Source of the DNA: M55B174 sp034716235
Lineage (GTDB): Bacteria; Patescibacteriota; Minisyncoccia; CAIUEV01; JAHKAQ01
Direction of reading: 5' to 3'
Assembly: GCA_034716235.1 (NCBI GenBank)
Contig: JAYEHH010000008.1
Coordinates: 1-19,319 of the forward strand
DNA: 19,319 nucleotides
A program made the position numbers and the translations under genes. Positions 15,942-19,319 of this stretch are shown here, one piece after another. The notes beneath the pieces were generated by a model. The model was not told the origin of the DNA and made no database searches. It worked only from the letters and a program-made list of their open reading frames with translations. Each line of letters starts with the position of its first letter. Position 1 is the stretch's first letter.

Positions 15942-17330
15942 TTATTCTAGCGTAATTGTTTCCATTTTGCCAGTAGCAATGTTAGTTACTTGATATTGAC
16001 CGGGAAAACCTAGAAATCCTACCCCTCCTTGGACATCGCTCATCATTTGCAAATTAGTATTCCATTCGTCTTTGATGAGGCTTAAAAACATTTGCCCAGT
16101 TCTGTTAGGAGTAAAATTTTCCCAGAGCAATCCAGCAGCTTCTCCTCCTCTCCAGTGGCAACTATCTATGAAGCCCCAAAAATAAATACCTTTTACTGCC
16201 GGAGTTCCAAAAAACAAAGTTAGCATTTTTTGAGTGTAATTAGCTCTTTCGGTCTGGCTACCTAATTTTGCTTGACAAGTCTCATCACTCAAATCAAATT
16301 CAGTAATCTTCATATCTAGCCCCAACGAAGCTAATTGTTTTAAATTTCTTTCCGCCTTAGCTAAAGAGGCAAAATTTTTCTCAGTAAGATGACCCTGAAT
16401 TCCAATACCATCAAGAGGAGCTCCCGCTTCTAGCAATTTGTTCGCCAGCTCTATAAATTCTGGAGTAGATTCTCCGTCCAAAAGACCATATTCGTTTAAG
16501 TAAAATTTAGCTTGAGGATTTATTTTCTTGGCTTCCTTAAATAAATCTACAAATAAATCAAAATCTTTTTTCCAGTCAAAAACTACCCTATTCCTCTCGC
16601 GACCTTTTTCGGTATTAGCCTTTCTTCCAAGAGGCTCATTGATTAGGTCCCATTCTAAGACATTAGGGTATCTCTTTATAACATAAAGTCTTTTTTCAAA
16701 AAGTTCTTTTTTAATTTTTTCCTGAGAAGCTTCCTGTAAATAGGGTGGCAGTTGTCTAACCCGATTCCAAAAAATACAATGACCGCGAAAATTTTTCTGT
16801 AGTTCTGGATCTCTCTTCAAAAAGCTGTTGAATTTATCTGTTAGCGACCAGTCGGTTACAGCCGTCCGATTCATAAAGGTCCATTTAAAAGCATTCTCGG
16901 TCACTCCAGCATTAAAAAAGTTATTAAACTCTGTTAAATATGATTGGCGGTAATTATTATCAAAATTCTCGATCAATTTTTTTCGGTCGGGGTAGGTTTT
17001 AGCTATAGCATTTCTATTTTTAAAAAGTACATGAGCATTTAAGACTGAACCAAACTCAAAAGCATGTTCAAGTAATTTAAAGTGGTATTCCGTATTGGGC
17101 TCAAGTTCTCTAGAGGTTAATATCTTTTTCCGATAGAGGTTAATATTTTTTTGAGATTGTTCAATAATCCTTCGTTCTCCAAGGCTGTCCTGTAAGGATA
17201 CTAATGACTGTTCAGAACTTGAAGGAAGTAATTCCTGATTAAATTCAAAAACCTGTTTAAGGTTTTTGCCAGCAGCATTACCTAATAAAAAAATATTAAT
17301 AATAAGAGTCACAATCCAAAGAGGAACCAT
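15942..17330 (-). CDS. Secreted glycoside hydrolase family 10 (xylanase-like)
   Basis: A 462-aa protein with the (beta/alpha)8-barrel motifs of GH10 retaining endo-beta-1,4-xylanases: ENAFKW (145-150), FRGHCIFW (181-188), WDLINEP with acid/base E232, GIGIQGH (308-314), KITEFD with nucleophile E344, and GIYFWGFIDSCHWRG (381-395). A hydrophobic stretch at 3-17 near the N-terminus suggests export, but there is no basic residue before it, so it may be an atypical signal or anchor. Residues about 60-100 (a strand-rich piece before ENAFKW) match the lead-in region of several GH10 proteins. Substrate need not be xylan; the neighbours suggest a surface polysaccharide. It follows the glycosyltransferase after an 18-bp gap, in the same frame, and probably shares its transcript. 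No Shine-Dalgarno site. Confidence 0.93.
   Translation of the reverse strand: MVPLWIVTLIINIFLLGNAAGKNLKQVFEFNQELLPSSSEQSLVSLQDSLGERRIIEQSQKNINLYRKKILTSRELEPNTEYHFKLLEHAFEFGSVLNAHVLFKNRNAIAKTYPDRKKLIENFDNNYRQSYLTEFNNFFNAGVTENAFKWTFMNRTAVTDWSLTDKFNSFLKRDPELQKNFRGHCIFWNRVRQLPPYLQEASQEKIKKELFEKRLYVIKRYPNVLEWDLINEPLGRKANTEKGRERNRVVFDWKKDFDLFVDLFKEAKKINPQAKFYLNEYGLLDGESTPEFIELANKLLEAGAPLDGIGIQGHLTEKNFASLAKAERNLKQLASLGLDMKITEFDLSDETCQAKLGSQTERANYTQKMLTLFFGTPAVKGIYFWGFIDSCHWRGGEAAGLLWENFTPNRTGQMFLSLIKDEWNTNLQMMSDVQGGVGFLGFPGQYQVTNIATGKMETITLE
15944..15949 (-). promoter_or_regulatory. Possible -10 box of the tRNA-Gly gene
   Basis: TAGAAT reads on the minus strand at 15949-15944, overlapping the last codons and stop of the hydrolase gene. 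It would place transcription start a few bases before the tRNA. The -35 region (TGGCAA at 18-base spacing) is poor. Otherwise the tRNA could be released from the hydrolase transcript. Confidence 0.3.
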
Positions 17331-17348
17331 TTTGTTAATTAAATAATA

Positions 17349-18383
17349 TTATAAAGACTGTCCCATGGCTTTCTTGATTTCTACTATCTCTTCTTTAATC
17401 CTTACTGAGTCATTTTTCAAAAATAAATTAATTTTTTCTTGATAAATAGAAGTGCTAGTAACGGCATGCCTAATTTTTCTGATTAAATCTTTCGGGCTTC
17501 TTCTCTCTGTAAAAATACCTACTCCGGAAAAATATTCTCGGAGAGCTTTTGTATCTGAGGTAACGAAAACTTTTCTTAGGGCCATAGCCTCTCTAATTGA
17601 CCAAAGAATAGTGTTCTCTCTCAAGGTTAAACAGAGAGTCACACTACATTTTTGCATTAACTTTAAAAATTCTGAGTGGTTTAGATAGCCGGTGAAAATA
17701 ACATTGGAGGGAGCGAATTGAAGCTCTGTTTGACTGGCCTTACTGGAATCACCAGTGATAAAGAAAATCCAATTAGGTTTTCTTTTGGCAGCTCGCATAA
17801 CTGTAATGTAGTCATCATCATCCTTAGCAAAACGATTAACCATAAAAACTGAAACTTTGGCTTGTTTAAGTTTCTTTTTCCACCGTTTCCACCGCAAATT
17901 TTTGAGAGGGGACTTAGTTAAACTCTTACGATAGATGGGATTTATAAATTGCATTTCTTGGCAATTTACTCCCCATTGTTTTAAAATCCGCAGGTCGTAT
18001 TTATTATGAGCGGTGTTGATCACTGCTCTTTGTGCAATTGGTTTGAAAAAAGAATGCCACAATACCCATTTTTTAGATCTAAAAAATACCGAATGATTAT
18101 CAATGCCAATTTTAGTTTGGCGATGAAAAATTGAGTAAAAATAGACAATCAGACAAGCCATTAGAGGAGGATTCTGAATAAAAACAAATTGAGGCTTGTG
18201 TTTATTCAGCCAACGGATGGTTCTAACAGATTGATTAAAGTATCTAAACAACACGGGAGAATTTGGATTTTTAGCTTGGATTAAAAGTAATCTTAAACCT
18301 AAATTATCGGCTAAATGTTGGCTTAATTCATATTCTTGAGGCCAAACTAAGAAAACGCCTCTTCTTCTTGTAGAACTTGTCAT
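17349..18383 (-). CDS. Glycosyltransferase, GT4-like (GT-B fold)
   Basis: A 344-aa cytoplasmic glycosyltransferase. The C-terminal half carries the usual nucleotide-sugar domain pattern: the strand SVFMVNRFAKDDD (178-190), WIFFITGDSS (205-214), NVIFTGYLNHSEFLKLMQKCSVTLCLT (227-253), and IREAMALRKVFVTSDTKALREYF (263-285) with E265 in the EAMA motif. The N-terminal half has a Rossmann-like pattern with KIGIDNHSVFF. The donor and acceptor sugars cannot be told. It has no membrane segment. Together with the downstream hydrolase and the divergent O-antigen-ligase-like gene it indicates a cell-surface glycan locus. The N-terminal MTSSTRRRGVFLVWP start is clean; no Shine-Dalgarno site. Confidence 0.9.
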   Translation of the reverse strand: MTSSTRRRGVFLVWPQEYELSQHLADNLGLRLLLIQAKNPNSPVLFRYFNQSVRTIRWLNKHKPQFVFIQNPPLMACLIVYFYSIFHRQTKIGIDNHSVFFRSKKWVLWHSFFKPIAQRAVINTAHNKYDLRILKQWGVNCQEMQFINPIYRKSLTKSPLKNLRWKRWKKKLKQAKVSVFMVNRFAKDDDDYITVMRAAKRKPNWIFFITGDSSKASQTELQFAPSNVIFTGYLNHSEFLKLMQKCSVTLCLTLRENTILWSIREAMALRKVFVTSDTKALREYFSGVGIFTERRSPKDLIRKIRHAVTSTSIYQEKINLFLKNDSVRIKEEIVEIKKAMGQSL

Positions 18384-18430
18384 TAAACTAGCAATTAATA
18401 TTTTTAAGTCTGGAAAAATTATGACTAACT

Positions 18431-18439
18431 TGCTATGAT
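18431..18439 (+). promoter_or_regulatory. Extended -10 candidate for the ligase-like gene
   Basis: TGCTATGAT (18431-18439) is a TGn-extended -10 in the 130-bp divergent gap; a TATAAT at 18449-18454 is an alternative. No clear -35 accompanies either. No good promoter was seen for the opposite glycosyltransferase gene in this gap. Confidence 0.3.
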
Positions 18440-18513
18440 AAAAATAGCTATAATTGTTTTATTATCACCAAACGAATCTACCGATAAGTTTACCTAAGTT
18501 TTGATTATTATCA

Positions 18514-19319
18514 ATGCCTAGTGGTCAGCCTCGAAAATCAAAAATACAAATCATTGCCTCCTTATCACTGTTAGGCTTGCTTTTTGTTTTTGTATTTACC
18601 AATGTAATTCTGGGCAATTATTTTATTGTTGCGGTTGCTGGCATAATAGCGATATTAGGTTCTCTCTATTTTTGGAGTCCTAGAAATACTTTATTGGTCC
18701 TGATTGTGTTGATTCCTGCATTAGCTGGGCTAGAAAGTTATCAAATTGATATTTCTTTTTTGTTAAAGTTGGTAAATTTTCAGGGAGAGTATACGGTAGA
18801 TATTTTTTTCTTAGCAAGAGCTTTGATTCTGCTGATGGCCGTTGTGGAAGTGTTACGACGAGGTCTGGCTATTTTCAAAGTACCTCTTTCTTTAATTCTT
18901 TTAATCTCAGTAATCCTTAATGCAATCTCATTTTATTATTCTGATTATAAACTGCAAGGAGTTGCTTTTTATTGGATCCATTTAGTAGCTGCTTTCGGAG
19001 CTTATTTTCTAGGTTATTTCCTATTTGCTACCAGAAAACGGTACTTGAAAGTTTTAACGGCTATTATGTTATCCGCTGTCATCCCTGTTATTGTCGGTAT
19101 AAAGCAAGTGTTTTTACAAGAGTTTTTCTTTTCTAACGATTCTGTCTTGCCACGAATCCAAGCCACTTTTTGGCACCCTAATAAGCTGGGCTCTTTTCTT
19201 TTTATAGTGACGGCAGTTTATTTAGTTTTCTATTTAAGCATTAAAGTTGGGCAAGAAGGTGTTAAGAAAAAATTATTGTTTTTCCTGCCCTTTTTAGTTT
19301 TAATCCCTCTTTTAGGGCT
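18514..19319 (+). CDS. O-antigen ligase/polymerase-like membrane protein (3' end cut off by window)
   Basis: An open frame of 268 codons starts at ATG 18514 and runs off the right end without a stop. The translation begins MPSGQPRKSKIQIIASLSLL and has about nine hydrophobic segments (for example about 11-31, 35-52, 57-72, 94-111, 118-136, 150-168, 176-194, 226-243 and one at the end). R214-IQATFWHPNKLG-226 fits the R-x-x-x-TF-x-HPN-x-x-G loop signature of the O-antigen ligase/polymerase family (PF04932, WaaL/Wzy-like). That family joins or polymerises lipid-linked glycans outside the membrane. The exact role, ligase or polymerase, cannot be told from this half. It is divergent from the glycosyltransferase and has no visible Shine-Dalgarno site. 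Confidence 0.85.
   Translation, partial: MPSGQPRKSKIQIIASLSLLGLLFVFVFTNVILGNYFIVAVAGIIAILGSLYFWSPRNTLLVLIVLIPALAGLESYQIDISFLLKLVNFQGEYTVDIFFLARALILLMAVVEVLRRGLAIFKVPLSLILLISVILNAISFYYSDYKLQGVAFYWIHLVAAFGAYFLGYFLFATRKRYLKVLTAIMLSAVIPVIVGIKQVFLQEFFFSNDSVLPRIQATFWHPNKLGSFLFIVTAVYLVFYLSIKVGQEGVKKKLLFFLPFLVLIPLLG

Noticed and set aside
17331..17351. Glycosyltransferase and GH10 as one gene split by a stop
   Set aside because: The two are in the same frame, separated by one TAA and six codons, but each is a complete domain with its own ATG, and same-frame spacing happens by chance one time in three.

Overview
This AT-rich window most resembles a member of the Candidate Phyla Radiation (Patescibacteria), perhaps a Parcubacteria-like lineage. 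The reasons are the shape of its RNA polymerase subunits (RpoB 1125 aa and RpoC 1198 aa, without the large insertions of E. coli), an RpoB N-terminus of a form I associate with these bacteria, and a charged, largely disordered single-pass membrane protein of a type I remember from CPR genomes. Shine-Dalgarno sites are nearly absent. All genes read through with TAA/TAG stops, so there is no sign of TGA recoding. The placement is inference: no 16S rRNA gene is present.

Layout. 1-423: a gene-free leader with a cluster of GC-rich inverted repeats and a candidate promoter. 424-7445 (+): rpoB-rpoC. 13595-7496 (-): uvrD/pcrA-type helicase, then rpsO, pnp and the membrane protein, ending convergent with rpoC. 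The rpsO-pnp pair is the classic ribosomal protein S15/PNPase operon; it has a well-formed promoter and a leader of about 110 nt with mutually exclusive stems. 13665-15083 (+): an L,D-transpeptidase with three Ig-like domains, divergent from the helicase across a very short compact promoter region. 15132-15757: a rho-independent terminator, an unrecognised 134-aa gene with a textbook Shine-Dalgarno site, an orphan perfect Shine-Dalgarno site after its stop, and another terminator. 15809-15930: a GC-rich hairpin, a 16-bp-stem palindrome and a tRNA-Gly(UCC) whose 3' end lies inside that palindrome. 15942-18383 (-): a GH10-type glycoside hydrolase and a glycosyltransferase in one operon. 18514-end (+): the N-terminal part of an O-antigen-ligase-like membrane protein running off the window.

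How the genes fit together. The left two thirds is information-processing core (transcription, translation, RNA decay, repair). The right third is envelope-related: a peptidoglycan cross-linking enzyme, then what looks like the edge of a surface-polysaccharide locus (glycosyltransferase, secreted hydrolase, ligase/polymerase). The tRNA-Gly and its palindrome mark the border. The least explained stretch is 15130-15860, where the unknown small gene, its atypical translation signals and the tRNA-overlapping palindrome lie side by side.
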